Assembly (NCBI GenBank): GCA_050260675.1
Contig: JBLNCN010000005.1
Span: forward strand, 620,001 to 684,000
DNA: 64,000 nt
Reading direction: 5' to 3'
Origin: JBBDIP01 sp050260675
GTDB taxonomy: Bacteria > Bacillota > Sulfobacillia > Fermentithermobacillales > Fermentithermobacillaceae
The translations under genes were made by a program, and so were the position numbers. The notes beneath the pieces are model-generated. The model saw only the letters and a list, made by a program, of their open reading frames with translations. It searched no databases and had not been told where the DNA came from. The stretch's first letter is position 1. Each line of letters begins with the position of its first letter. Positions 52,035 to 60,986 of the stretch are shown here, piece by piece.

Positions 52035-54368
52035 GTGAGCGTCTCCGCCAAGGAAAGGGAGCACGAGGAAGCACGACTGGATGCTGTACTGGTCGAGATC
52101 CGCAGGCAGCTTACCGAGAGACACGCAGACACGGCCAAGTACAGAGCCTTACTGACCGGGACCCAGGAATTCCTTCGAGAGGAGAAGCCCCGGGCCGTGA
52201 TGGGGTTCGAGGACCTAGTCGAGGTCGCAGGCGGGATGCAGAAACTGAAGACCGCAGGAAAGCTCTACAAGTTCTCAGCAGAGAGGGCGAAGCAACTCGA
52301 GCGGCTTGAGAAATCCCCTTACTTCGCGAGGATAGACTTCCGCTCCGATTCTGACGGGTCCGTGAAGCCCATCTACATCGGCATCTCCTCATTGATGCAG
52401 GAAGAGACCGGCAAGCACGTGGTCTATGACTGGCGGGCGCCCGTCTCAAGCATGTACTACGACTACGAGCTTGGACCCGCCCAGTACGAGGCCCCGCTCG
52501 GCGTGGTATCGGGCGAGCTCCTGCTCAAGCGGCACTTCCGCATCGTTGACGGCCGGCTGGTCTTCATGTTCGACAACAGCCTCACCATATACGACGAGAT
52601 GCTGCAGGAGGCCCTGCAGGCGGCTACAGGCGACCGCATGCGCAGCATCGTCAATACCATTCAACGGGAACAGAACCGGATTATCCGAGGCGAAAGCAGG
52701 GGCGCGCTAGTCGTGCAGGGTTCCGCCGGCAGCGGCAAGACAGTGATCGCCCTCCACCGAGCAGCCTATCTCCTGTACAAGCACAGGACCACGATGAACG
52801 CGAAGAGCATCCTGATGTTCTCGCCGGGCGGCATGTTCGTGGATTACACGTCCCCGGTGCTCCCCGAGCTGGGCGAAGAGCCGGTCACCCAGACCTCTTT
52901 CGGCGAGTTCGGGGCTGAGCAACTGAGGGCGGGGGCGGGCACCGAAGCGGAGGCTTTCCCCTACCAGGTTGAGAGCTTGAATGACCAGTTGGAGTTCCTG
53001 CTCGAGAACAGAGACACCAGGGCATACCGCGTGCGCTCCGAAGGGATCAGGCTGAAGTCCAGCGACGGGTTTGCCGCGCTCCTCATCCGATACGCCGCAA
53101 AACTCACCGAAAGCGCCCAAGGCCTGGGTGACGTTACATTCCGCGGGAAGACCGTGATGTCTTCACAGGAAGCATCTCAGTTGCTGCGCAAAGAGTACGC
53201 CTACCTCCCCTTGGAGAAGCGGGTCGCCAAGATCAAGCGGCGCGTCAACTGGCTCCTGGACGAAGTGGTCGAGCACCGGGTGGAAGAAGTGCAGAAGGAA
53301 CTGTCCGAGAGTGAGGACAGCGCGTACCTCTTCGCCCGCGAGATCAAGCGGATGGCCCGAATCCAGGCCCATCAGGAAGTGCAGGCCGTGAGGGACAAGG
53401 TGGCAGCCTGGAGACCTGTCACCACAATGGAGGCCTACAAGCGGCTCTTCAAGGATGAACGGCTGCTAGACGAGCTCGCCGCTGCCATCCCTTGCGACAT
53501 AGCCGAGGTCCGTCGCCACACGCTCGCCCGTCTGGGCTCGGGTACCATCCCCTATGAGGACCTGGCCCCAGTCCTGCTTCTGCACGGCCTGCTTGAGGGA
53601 TTCCCTGATTCCGGGGGAGTCCGACACGTCATCGTGGACGAAGTGCAGGACTACTCGCCTGTCATGCACGAGGTCCTCCATCGGTCCTTCCCCGGCGCGT
53701 CGTTCACGCTGCTAGGCGACGTCAACCAGTCGATGAACCTGGATTCCGGCCCGGCGACCTCCGAAGACCTGGTCCGAAAGGCCAGCGCCGTCTACGGATC
53801 CACAGGCGAACCCGTTGCCTCGGTCGTGCTGAGCGAGAGCTACCGCTCGACCCGGGAGATCACGGAGTTTAGCAGGGCAATCCTTGCCGGAGGCGAGCCG
53901 GTCCTGGCCATTGAGCGGCCGGGCGAACTGCCATCCGTCAGGGAGTCCGCAGGGCGGGAAGCCCTGGCCAGGGCTGTGGCGTCCGATGTCGCCGACCTGG
54001 CGCGCTCAGGTCTTTCATCCATCGCCATCGTGTGCAAGACCGCGCGAGAGAGCTGGGCTGCGTTCGACGCACTCAAGGCGGCTGACGCCCTCAAAGGCCT
54101 GAAGGTGCACCTTGTGCGCCCGGGCGAAAAGCGCTTCAGGCGCGGGATCGTGATCATACCTTCCTACCTTGCCAAAGGCCTCGAATTCGAGGCGGTCGTG
54201 ATATACGACGCCAGCGAGAACCGGTACGTCCACGAGTCCGACCGCAGGGTGCTGTACACGGCGTGCACCAGGGCGCTCCATAAGCTTCACCTGCACTACG
54301 CGGGTTCACTCTCGCCGTTCATCGCGGCGGTGGACCCAACGCTGTATCAAAAACCTGGACCAGCCTAG
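52035..54368 (+). CDS. helD: HelD-like superfamily 1 helicase
   Basis: 777 residues from GTG at 52035. An N-terminal coiled arm (about 1-60), then VYDWRAPVSSMYYDYELG, characteristic of HelD, Walker A GSAGSGKTV (about 230-238), Walker B VIVDEVQDYSP, motif GDVNQSM and the C-terminal LYTACTRALHKL. Length equals Bacillus HelD (about 775). HelD pulls stalled RNA polymerase off DNA and is linked to rifampicin tolerance in relatives. Single gene. Confidence 0.9.
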   Translation: MSVSAKEREHEEARLDAVLVEIRRQLTERHADTAKYRALLTGTQEFLREEKPRAVMGFEDLVEVAGGMQKLKTAGKLYKFSAERAKQLERLEKSPYFARIDFRSDSDGSVKPIYIGISSLMQEETGKHVVYDWRAPVSSMYYDYELGPAQYEAPLGVVSGELLLKRHFRIVDGRLVFMFDNSLTIYDEMLQEALQAATGDRMRSIVNTIQREQNRIIRGESRGALVVQGSAGSGKTVIALHRAAYLLYKHRTTMNAKSILMFSPGGMFVDYTSPVLPELGEEPVTQTSFGEFGAEQLRAGAGTEAEAFPYQVESLNDQLEFLLENRDTRAYRVRSEGIRLKSSDGFAALLIRYAAKLTESAQGLGDVTFRGKTVMSSQEASQLLRKEYAYLPLEKRVAKIKRRVNWLLDEVVEHRVEEVQKELSESEDSAYLFAREIKRMARIQAHQEVQAVRDKVAAWRPVTTMEAYKRLFKDERLLDELAAAIPCDIAEVRRHTLARLGSGTIPYEDLAPVLLLHGLLEGFPDSGGVRHVIVDEVQDYSPVMHEVLHRSFPGASFTLLGDVNQSMNLDSGPATSEDLVRKASAVYGSTGEPVASVVLSESYRSTREITEFSRAILAGGEPVLAIERPGELPSVRESAGREALARAVASDVADLARSGLSSIAIVCKTARESWAAFDALKAADALKGLKVHLVRPGEKRFRRGIVIIPSYLAKGLEFEAVVIYDASENRYVHESDRRVLYTACTRALHKLHLHYAGSLSPFIAAVDPTLYQKPGPA

Positions 54369-54435
54369 GGTGGACCAGACAGGATAGTCCTGCCTATCCG
54401 GGTTGAACGGTTCCCGCCTCCAAAACGTTTACACT

Positions 54436-55122
54436 ATGAAACGGATGGAGTCGGCGAGGGGATCGGGAGCAGTGGGACAGGACGAGGCAGTACGAGTGGA
54501 CGCCGTCGCGGCCCTTATTCAGAGAGCCAAATCAGAGGACAGCAGCGTATCCCGCGCCGCCCTCTCGGATCTGCTCACCCGCCTGTACCCCAGGCTCCTT
54601 GCATACCTCCGCCGCCTGACCGCAGACGGGCCAGCCGCGGAGGACTGCTGCCAGGAGACCATGATCCGCATCGTCACCCATCTCCCCCGTTTCATACCGT
54701 CTCAGGGTATCGACCCATGGACCTCTTTCCAGGCATGGGCTTTCACCATCGCCTCCAATTTGTACAAGGACCACTTGCGGAGGAGGGTGCGAGTGACGCC
54801 AATGGCGGAGGTCCCTGAGTCACGGCGCAGAGATCCGGCGGATTCGGCCCCCTACGGGCCCGGCAGTGGGCGCGGCCTGCGCGAGACTGCTGCCGACGCT
54901 GAAACCGAGGCCATGGCCAAAATGGGCCTCCGGTCGCTGGCTGAGACGCTTGCCGGCCTACCTGTTGAGCAGCGGGAAGTCTTCCTGCTCAAGGCTTACT
55001 ACGGGTACTCCTACGGGGACATCGCGGCCATCGTGGGATGCCCCGAGGGCACTGCAAAATCCCGCCTGCACCACGCGGTGCGGGCGCTTCGAGAACGCTT
55101 GAAGGGGAGTGGGACGCTGTGA
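54436..55122 (+). CDS. ECF-type RNA polymerase sigma factor
   Basis: 228 residues from ATG at 54436; other starts at 54403 and GTG 54472 are possible, the last with GAGGGG upstream. Region 2 is LLAYLRRLTADGPAAEDCCQ-ETMIRIVTHL, and region 4 LPVEQREVFLLKAYYGYSYG then GCPEGTAKSRLHHAVRALRE. The linker is long and Arg/Pro/Gly-rich. The next gene, overlapping by GTGA, encodes its likely anti-sigma factor. It probably controls its own operon, including the ABC-2 exporter. Confidence 0.9.
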   Translation: MKRMESARGSGAVGQDEAVRVDAVAALIQRAKSEDSSVSRAALSDLLTRLYPRLLAYLRRLTADGPAAEDCCQETMIRIVTHLPRFIPSQGIDPWTSFQAWAFTIASNLYKDHLRRRVRVTPMAEVPESRRRDPADSAPYGPGSGRGLRETAADAETEAMAKMGLRSLAETLAGLPVEQREVFLLKAYYGYSYGDIAAIVGCPEGTAKSRLHHAVRALRERLKGSGTL

Positions 55123-55712
55123 GCCCGCGAGAGAGTTCACCCGAGGAACACGCCTTCGGGAGCAACAAGTCGCGTGCCTGCCTAGACGCTGAAGCGCGGA
55201 TTATCGAGGCGGTCTTGGATACACCCAAGGACGATGGCGGATTCAAGATTGATCTGCTTGACAGCAAGACCAGGGAGCACCTCGATGTGTGCGACCGGTG
55301 CAGGGCTTTTCTGAAGGACTTGCTGGAGCTCCAAGAGGCGGTGGTCCTGGATCGCGAGACCGCTCATGACCGGGGCAGAGAACTGGTTGAGGCCCGACTA
55401 GCGCTCCCGGCCATCCAATCAGCCATCGATCAGGGTCTGGAGAGGCGGAATGCGGCCTACCGGCAGAAAGGAGCGTCGCTGGCGGAAAACCTGGCCTTCG
55501 CCGCTTTCGCCTTCCTGGTCCTCCTAGTCCAGGCCTTCACGTTGACGCGTCTGCGGCCAGAGGTGGCGCTCGGGCTGGAAGCAGGGCTGAACTGGCTGGC
55601 GCCGTTCGTATTCTACGTTATCTTCCGGCTGGACCAACGCCGAACGGCTCGCGCCGCGCAGGCTGAGGGTTCCTATCCGGCATCCCGTGACAACGAGGAG
55701 GGCTTAAGGTGA
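55119..55712 (+). CDS. Putative zinc-finger anti-sigma factor
   Basis: 197 residues from GTG at 55119 (GTGA overlap with the sigma gene). HLDVCDRCRAFLKDLLEL resembles the HxxxCxxC zinc anti-sigma motif near residue 60. Two hydrophobic helices follow (FAAFAFLVLLVQAFTL, WLAPFVFYVIF), placing it in the membrane with the finger inside. It should hold the sigma factor until a signal releases it. The family match is from this motif and gene order. Confidence 0.78.
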   Translation: MSPRESSPEEHAFGSNKSRACLDAEARIIEAVLDTPKDDGGFKIDLLDSKTREHLDVCDRCRAFLKDLLELQEAVVLDRETAHDRGRELVEARLALPAIQSAIDQGLERRNAAYRQKGASLAENLAFAAFAFLVLLVQAFTLTRLRPEVALGLEAGLNWLAPFVFYVIFRLDQRRTARAAQAEGSYPASRDNEEGLR

Positions 55713-55942
55713 GAGGCCAGTCAGAAGGGCTGGAGGCCTTGCGAGTAGTGCCGCTTTGGGGATGGGTCCTGCTTTTCTCGCTGCTCTTCGCTCAAGCGGT
55801 CTTCATCTTCAACGATGCGAGGAAGCGCGGTCTCAACGCATGGGCATGGGGAGCGTTCGGACTACTCAACGTGCCCAGTTCCCTAATCATCTACTACCTG
55901 GTGGTTGGAACAAGGGAATCCAAAAGGGGTGGAAGAGCGTGA
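55709..55942 (+). CDS. Small two-helix membrane protein
   Basis: 77 residues from GTG at 55709, overlapping the anti-sigma stop. Two membrane helices (GWVLLFSLLFAQAVFIF and GAFGLLNVPSSLIIYYLVV) and a basic tail. No named family recognised, although the pattern FNDARKRGLNAWAWGAFGLL is common in small proteins linked to PLDc_N genes. Coupled to both neighbours by GTGA overlaps. Confidence 0.75.
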   Translation: MRGQSEGLEALRVVPLWGWVLLFSLLFAQAVFIFNDARKRGLNAWAWGAFGLLNVPSSLIIYYLVVGTRESKRGGRA

Positions 55943-56136
55943 ACATAACCGAAGTTCTCGTGAAGTTCTGGCCCCTGATCGTGCTGCAGTTGGCGCTTGC
56001 GGTCACAGCGATCTTCGATATCCGCAGACGAAAGACCGTGAAGCACCTTCCGAGGGCTGCCTGGTATGCGTTCATCATCCTCGGCCAGATGCTGGGACCG
56101 ATCCTCTACTTCGCGCTTGGGCGCGGAGAGGAGTAG
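55939..56136 (+). CDS. PLDc_N-domain small membrane protein
   Basis: 65 residues from GTG at 55939 (overlap with the preceding stop). LIVLQLALAVTAIFDIRRRK and WYAFIILGQMLGPILYFALG match the PLDc_N domain, the two-helix membrane module at the start of cardiolipin synthases, here on its own. It lies between the anti-sigma and ABC genes, a typical place in sigma-regulated export operons of Bacillota. Confidence 0.82.
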   Translation: MNITEVLVKFWPLIVLQLALAVTAIFDIRRRKTVKHLPRAAWYAFIILGQMLGPILYFALGRGEE

Positions 56137-56144
56137 GCGAGCCT

Positions 56145-57083
56145 ATGGAAGCCATCAGAATTGAAGGCCTCACCAAATCGTTCGGCTCGGTGCAGGCGCT
56201 GCGGGGTCTGTCAATGTCGGTCGATAGCGGCACTATATGCGGGTTCATCGGTCCGAACGGTGCAGGCAAAACGACCACGTTGCGGATCCTCTTGGGCCTG
56301 CTACCTCGCGATGGGGGCGGGGTCAGCCTTCTAGGCGAGGATGTTGTCTTCGGCCGGGAACTGGCCCGCCGTTCCAGAGTAGCCTATCTGCCGCAAGACC
56401 CGGTCTTTCCCGAGCGCCACACCGGCCGGGAGGTCATGGACCTGGTTGCCGCGCTCTACGGCATGCCGCCTGGCGCCGCCCGACAGCGCTCCGAGGAGCT
56501 GCTCAACCAGTTCCACCTGACTGAGGCCCAAAAGCTCAGCGTCGGGAGCTACTCCCGGGGGATGAAACAGCGGCTTGGGCTGGCCACCTGCTTCCTTCCG
56601 GAGCCGGACCTCGTCGTGCTGGACGAACCGGTATCGGCGCTTGACCCTGAGGGACGGGTGGAAACCTTCGCGCTCCTCCGGCAGCTCAAGGGCAGGTCCA
56701 CAGTGCTGTTTTCGAGCCACATCCTTGAGGACGTCGAGCGGGTCTCAGACACGCTAGTCATGGTCAGAGCGGGGCGTACTGTGGTCGAGGGATCCATGGA
56801 AGAGGTCCTGTCCCTATACGCGGGCGACCGGCTTCGGATTGCAGTCCATCCGGACGATGAGGCGAAAGCCAAGGCAGCGCTGGAGACAATGCCCTGGGTA
56901 ACCTCTGTGTCCGCGAAAGATGGGCCCATAGGCGTAATCTACGCGGACGTACGCCGCGGGCAGATGGATACCGCCGTCGACGGCACCCTGGCGTGTCTGG
57001 TTGGACAGGGGATCCGCGTCCGGGAGTTCGGCAGATCTGTGATCGACCTCGAGACCGTGTTCCTGCGCCTGAGCGCGGACTAA
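56145..57083 (+). CDS. ABC-2 transporter ATP-binding protein (sigma operon)
   Basis: 312 residues from ATG at 56145, after GAGAGGAGTAGGC. Walker A GPNGAGKTT, signature SYSRGMKQRLGLATC, Walker B VVLDEPVSALDPE, H-loop FSSHILED. It resembles the first ABC pair but differs in sequence, so the two exporters are not recent duplicates. It works with the permease encoded next. Confidence 0.9.
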   Translation: MEAIRIEGLTKSFGSVQALRGLSMSVDSGTICGFIGPNGAGKTTTLRILLGLLPRDGGGVSLLGEDVVFGRELARRSRVAYLPQDPVFPERHTGREVMDLVAALYGMPPGAARQRSEELLNQFHLTEAQKLSVGSYSRGMKQRLGLATCFLPEPDLVVLDEPVSALDPEGRVETFALLRQLKGRSTVLFSSHILEDVERVSDTLVMVRAGRTVVEGSMEEVLSLYAGDRLRIAVHPDDEAKAKAALETMPWVTSVSAKDGPIGVIYADVRRGQMDTAVDGTLACLVGQGIRVREFGRSVIDLETVFLRLSAD

Positions 57084-57113
57084 CGAGTTCGACATCCAAG
57101 GGGGGTGTTGCGC

Positions 57114-57875
57114 GTGTCAGCTTTGGTTGGAAAAGAGATTCGTCAGGCGTGGAGGGCCTTCCGCCTCCCCGCCCTGTACCTGACGCTTCTGTTCTTAGCA
57201 ATCATGGACCCTCTCAGCACCAGGTACATGGGGGAAATCCTCCAGAAGTTCGCAACAGGCATAACCGTGCTGGTCCCTCCCCCTACGGCTGAGATGGCCC
57301 TTGGTTCTTTCATCGGGGACATCGCCGAGATCGGCCTTCTGGTCATCATCGCGACCACAATGGGAGCAGTGGCAGGCGAGAAAGCATCGGGAGTCACAGC
57401 CTTCATTGTTACGAAGCCTGCATCCCGAAAGTCGTACGTTGCGGCCAAGTATACAGTATTGGCGGGCGGGCTGGCGATTGGGATCGTGACATCCGCGCTG
57501 CTGGCAGCCCTGTATACATGGACGCTTATCGGGCCGGTCCAGGCGTCCCGCATTATCCTGGCTACGCTGGCCGTCCTCATCTACGCCGAGTTCATCATGT
57601 CTGCGACGTTCGCAGCATCCATGGTCGCATCCAGCGGGCTGGCGGCAGGAGGGGCGGGCCTCGTGATCATGATCGTGACAGGCATCGCTGGGGCCCTGCT
57701 GGCCCAAGCGCCTGTGGGTCCTTGGTTCCCGGCTGCCCTCATGCGCAACGCGACGTTGCTGCTCTCGGGTGGAAACCCTGAGCTGATCGTGAAGCCGGGG
57801 CTGGCGGCGGTCGCCGCCTCGGCGGCCCTCATATGGGCCGGCTTCGCCGGCTTCAAGAGACAGGCCCTTCAGTAG
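57114..57875 (+). CDS. ABC-2 transporter permease (sigma operon)
   Basis: 253 residues from GTG at 57114, eight bases after AAGGGGGG; a GTG at 57105 overlaps the ribosome site. About six membrane helices (YLTLLFLAIMDPL, IGLLVIIATTMGAVAG, GLVIMIVTGIAGALLA). GAVAGEKASGVTAFIVTKPAS is the coupling motif. Last gene of the sigma/anti-sigma operon. Substrate unknown. Confidence 0.87.
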   Translation: MSALVGKEIRQAWRAFRLPALYLTLLFLAIMDPLSTRYMGEILQKFATGITVLVPPPTAEMALGSFIGDIAEIGLLVIIATTMGAVAGEKASGVTAFIVTKPASRKSYVAAKYTVLAGGLAIGIVTSALLAALYTWTLIGPVQASRIILATLAVLIYAEFIMSATFAASMVASSGLAAGGAGLVIMIVTGIAGALLAQAPVGPWFPAALMRNATLLLSGGNPELIVKPGLAAVAASAALIWAGFAGFKRQALQ

Positions 57876-57891
57876 GCTGACGACTGTATCT

Positions 57892-57914
57892 TGAGGGGTT
57901 CAGCCCTCCCCTCA
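57892..57914 (+). terminator. Terminator-like hairpin after the sigma operon
   Basis: TGAGGGG-loop of nine bases-CCCCTCA, 17 bases beyond the permease stop. No strong T-run. The rest of 57915-58145 shows one inverted repeat, GCACGATGATGTCGTGC at 58034-58050, which could be an operator for the next gene. Confidence 0.55.
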
Positions 57915-58145
57915 GTCCGATTCTAGCCGATTTCAGCAGATTTACATCCCTAGACCACGGCAGCCTCGTGAATCCTGACCTCGCTTCTGCGATACTGAGT
58001 CTGGGATACTGGAAACCATATCCGTGGGACAGCGCACGATGATGTCGTGCATGGATGACGTCAAGGTGGTGTCCGCGAGGAGAACGCCCCGATGATGGCC
58101 ATGCCCAGACAACATCGCGAGGCCCCGCTTGAGGAGGTTTGCCGA

Positions 58146-59150
58146 ATGTCAATGCTCTTCTCTCCCTTCAGTTTTGCAGGCCTGGACCTGCGGAATCGCA
58201 TCGTGATGCCGCCCATGGCCACCGCAATCGAGGGCCCCGGAGGGTCATCCCGGGACGACGGGCTACCCAGCGAATCGACCCTGAAGTACTACCGCGAACG
58301 GGCGGAGGGCGGCGTCGGGATGGTTATTGTAGAGCACACCTACATAACCAAGCGGGGCAAGGCCCACAAGGGACAACTCGGCCTGGATAACGACGAAGCC
58401 ATCCCCGCATTCAAGCAGCTAGCCCTGGCTTTGCGAACCCACGGAGCCGTGGCCGCCGTCCAGTTAAACCACTGCGGAGCGACCGGCAATCCGGAGGTCA
58501 CGGGAGGCGAACCGCTGGGCCCGTCGGACACGCCCCATCCCCGTTCCCAGCACAAGCCGAGAGGGATGACGCTGGACGAGATCCACGAGGTCCAAGACCT
58601 TTGGGCTGCTGCTGCGCGGCGGGTTCAGTTGGCCGGCTTTGACGCGGTGGAGATCCACTCGGCCCACGGCTACCTCGGGACCCAGTTCCTCTCCCCTATC
58701 ACCAATACTAGGACCGACCAGTACGGCGGCAGCCTTGAGAACCGCGCCCGTTTCATGGTGGAGACGGTACACAAGGTGAAGCAGAAGGTAGGCGCGGCCT
58801 TCCCCGTCTTCGTGAGGCTCGGTACCACGGATGGCGACCTGCCCGGCGGGTTCGAGGCGGCAGACGCCGCCCAAGTGGCCCGGATGCTGCAAGATGCGGG
58901 CGCTGCCCTCATAGACGTCTCCGGAGGCCTCGGAGGATCACGGCCCGCCGGAGCTCCTCCAGGCTATTTCGTGGCGAACGCTGCGGTAGTGAAGAAGGCC
59001 GTCTCCGTCCCTGTCCTGGTGACCGGCGGCATCACAGAAGGAGCCTTCGCGGAGAAAGTCCTGCAAGACGGCCACGCCGACCTCATCGGCGTCGGACGCG
59101 GCATCCTCAGGGATCCCAAGTGGGTGGAGAAGGCGAGGGCCTCTGTGTAG
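58146..59150 (+). CDS. Old yellow enzyme family NADH:flavin oxidoreductase
   Basis: 334 residues from ATG at 58146 behind GAGGAGGTTTGCCGA. FMN TIM barrel: LRNRIVMPPMAT, VQLNHCGA (FMN and substrate side), the signature FDAVEIHSAHGYLGTQFLSP, VFVRLGTTDG, and VTGGIT-GVGRGILRDP for phosphate binding. It is the single-domain type without the C-terminal NADH domain of enoate reductases. It reduces activated C=C bonds; the natural substrate is unknown. Single gene. Confidence 0.9.
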   Translation: MSMLFSPFSFAGLDLRNRIVMPPMATAIEGPGGSSRDDGLPSESTLKYYRERAEGGVGMVIVEHTYITKRGKAHKGQLGLDNDEAIPAFKQLALALRTHGAVAAVQLNHCGATGNPEVTGGEPLGPSDTPHPRSQHKPRGMTLDEIHEVQDLWAAAARRVQLAGFDAVEIHSAHGYLGTQFLSPITNTRTDQYGGSLENRARFMVETVHKVKQKVGAAFPVFVRLGTTDGDLPGGFEAADAAQVARMLQDAGAALIDVSGGLGGSRPAGAPPGYFVANAAVVKKAVSVPVLVTGGITEGAFAEKVLQDGHADLIGVGRGILRDPKWVEKARASV

Positions 59151-59245
59151 CAAGACTAGGTTCCTGCCTGGGGGGCTCCCGCTCCAGGCCCTCTAGGTGC
59201 CGGTCCAGTCACCTAAGAGTACCCTTAGAACAGGATCTATAACGA

Positions 59246-59270
59246 ACGTGGCGGGCGAAACCCGCCACGT
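59246..59270. repeat. Solitary palindrome matching the 37.9-kb array
   Basis: ACGTGGCGGG-CGAAA-CCCGCCACGT, ten base pairs with a five-base loop. The core GTGGCGGGCG-AA-CCCGCCAC is the unit core of the array at 37879-38038. It lies 60-90 bases before the end of the minus-strand M20 gene, between convergent genes, and could act as a terminator. Confidence 0.7.
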
Positions 59271-59332
59271 CTCCGATCCGTTCCGGGAATCCCTAGTTAG
59301 CCCCCGCCAGCGCCTCCAAGAGTGGCGGAGCC

Positions 59333-60766
59333 CTACTTCTTCGAGAACTGGTGGAATGCCGGCTTCACATCGGGCGGAAGGGGGCTCTTGTACTTCTTGC
59401 CGCCCGTCCGCTTCTCAAACTCGGCCCTAGCCTGCTTTCGGACCTCCTCATCCGTCATCGCGCGAAGTCCAGCCTGAGTCAGCGTCCTTGCGGCGGCAAT
59501 CATCCCTGCGTGTCCGATGTGCATCCCGGTCTGGGCAGTGTACTGCCAGGAGTGCCCCGGTGTCCCTATCGCGACGCACGCGGTTGAGAACTGGGATGTC
59601 GGGCAGCACCATGAAACATCGCCGACGTCCGTCGATCCCCGCATATCCGGAGCGACTGGGGGACGTCCCAGCACTGCATCGTTCAGGATCTTTCCTTCGA
59701 GTTTGGACTTCACTTCATCGGGAAGGGTATCGTCCTTCTTGTAGGCCTCAGACTGCCCCGCGGGGAACGTCTTGCTGATTTCCTTGGCAAACTTGACGTC
59801 CTCCGCCGTGAAGACCGGAGGTCCCGCGATGTCCATTGCCTCGGTCAGCACGTCCTCCAGCACCCTGTTGGGCAGAACCTCATAGATGCCCTCAAGCAGT
59901 TCCACGTCAAATGTGGTATCCGTCATAATGGCCGCGCCCTTGGCACACTTCAGGACGCGCTCGTAGATCTCTTCCACCTGATCCCTGTGAGGAGCGCGGA
60001 CGTAGTACCAGACTGTCGCCTCAGCCGGCACCACGTTGGGCTGCAGCCCGCCGTTGGTCGTCACGTAGTGGATGCGGGCCTTCTCAATGATGTGCTCTCG
60101 CAAGTAGTTGGCGCCAATGTTCATGAGCTCGACGGCGTCCAGCGCGCTCCTGCCGAGGTGGGGAGCGCCTCCCGCGTGGGACGAGACGCCGTGGAAAGTA
60201 ACGTTCATCGAGTTAACGGCCAGGGAGCTCCCTCCCCTGACCATGTTCATTGGACCGGGATGCCAGGTGAAGCAGATGTCCAGGTCGTTGAACAGGCCGT
60301 CCTTGGCCATGAAGGCCTTGCCGCTGAAGTTCTCCTCGGCCGGGCACCCGAAGTACTTCACAGTCCCCTTAAGCCCCCGCTTAACCATCTCTTCCTTCAG
60401 CGCGATGGCCGCGGCCGCGGCGGCGACTCCCAGCAGGTTGTGGCCGCATCCGTGGCCGCAGGCGCCGGGCTCCAGTTCCTCCTTGGTTGGCTGGACCTTC
60501 TGGGATACCCCTGGCAGCGCGTCGTACTCGCCAAGAAAACCAACGACGGGCTTGCCCTTGCCCCAAGTCGCCACAAACGCAGTAGGCATGCCGCCTACGC
60601 CGGCCTTGATGGTGAACCCATTCTTCTCGAGAAGCGCCTCAAGCGCTGCCGCCGACTGGTTCTCATGCAGGCCGATTTCAGCGAAACGCCAAATGGCGTC
60701 GCTGATCTGGATGAGTTCGGCTGAGTTCTGGTCAATCCATGAGAATCCCGCTTCCGCCTTGTCCAT
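59333..60766 (-). CDS. M20 family amidohydrolase, AbgB-like
   Basis: 477 residues from ATG at 60766, behind GGAGGTAACCCACA. GKPVVGFLGEYDALPGVSQ, GACGHGCGHNLLGVAAAAAA (Cys/His metal site), KYFGCPAEENFSGKAFM and CFTWHPGPMN match AbgB-type M20 enzymes, which cleave N-acyl amino acids such as p-aminobenzoyl-glutamate. The dimerisation insert (TFHGVSSHAGGAPHLGRSAL) is complete. No abgA partner is adjacent, so it may be the homomeric type. Confidence 0.9.
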   Translation of the reverse strand: MDKAEAGFSWIDQNSAELIQISDAIWRFAEIGLHENQSAAALEALLEKNGFTIKAGVGGMPTAFVATWGKGKPVVGFLGEYDALPGVSQKVQPTKEELEPGACGHGCGHNLLGVAAAAAAIALKEEMVKRGLKGTVKYFGCPAEENFSGKAFMAKDGLFNDLDICFTWHPGPMNMVRGGSSLAVNSMNVTFHGVSSHAGGAPHLGRSALDAVELMNIGANYLREHIIEKARIHYVTTNGGLQPNVVPAEATVWYYVRAPHRDQVEEIYERVLKCAKGAAIMTDTTFDVELLEGIYEVLPNRVLEDVLTEAMDIAGPPVFTAEDVKFAKEISKTFPAGQSEAYKKDDTLPDEVKSKLEGKILNDAVLGRPPVAPDMRGSTDVGDVSWCCPTSQFSTACVAIGTPGHSWQYTAQTGMHIGHAGMIAAARTLTQAGLRAMTDEEVRKQARAEFEKRTGGKKYKSPLPPDVKPAFHQFSKK

Positions 60767-60827
60767 TGTGGGTTACCTCCGTTCGTGTGTCGCCGGTGTC
60801 TGATGTTGTCCTACGCTGTACTGAGAG

Positions 60828-60930
60828 GCTGCTTGAGTACTGCTGATTGAGTACTTTTGCGAACGCTTCCGCTTGAGCGCCTTGGCCTGAGCGCCTGTCC
60901 TTCAACGCGTATCATTGAGCGCTTCTCTAC
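60828..60930. repeat. Degenerate ~14-bp TTGAGnnCT repeat
   Basis: TTGAG/CTGAG words at 60833, 60847, 60873, 60887 and 60915, spaced by about 14 or 28 bases. They lie between the divergent M20 and DUF402 genes, in the region where both promoters should be. Confidence 0.6.
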
Positions 60931-60986
60931 CAGTTCGCCATGTCTTCGGAGGGCTCCTGTCCCGAGCGGCGAATAGATGCGCATGG

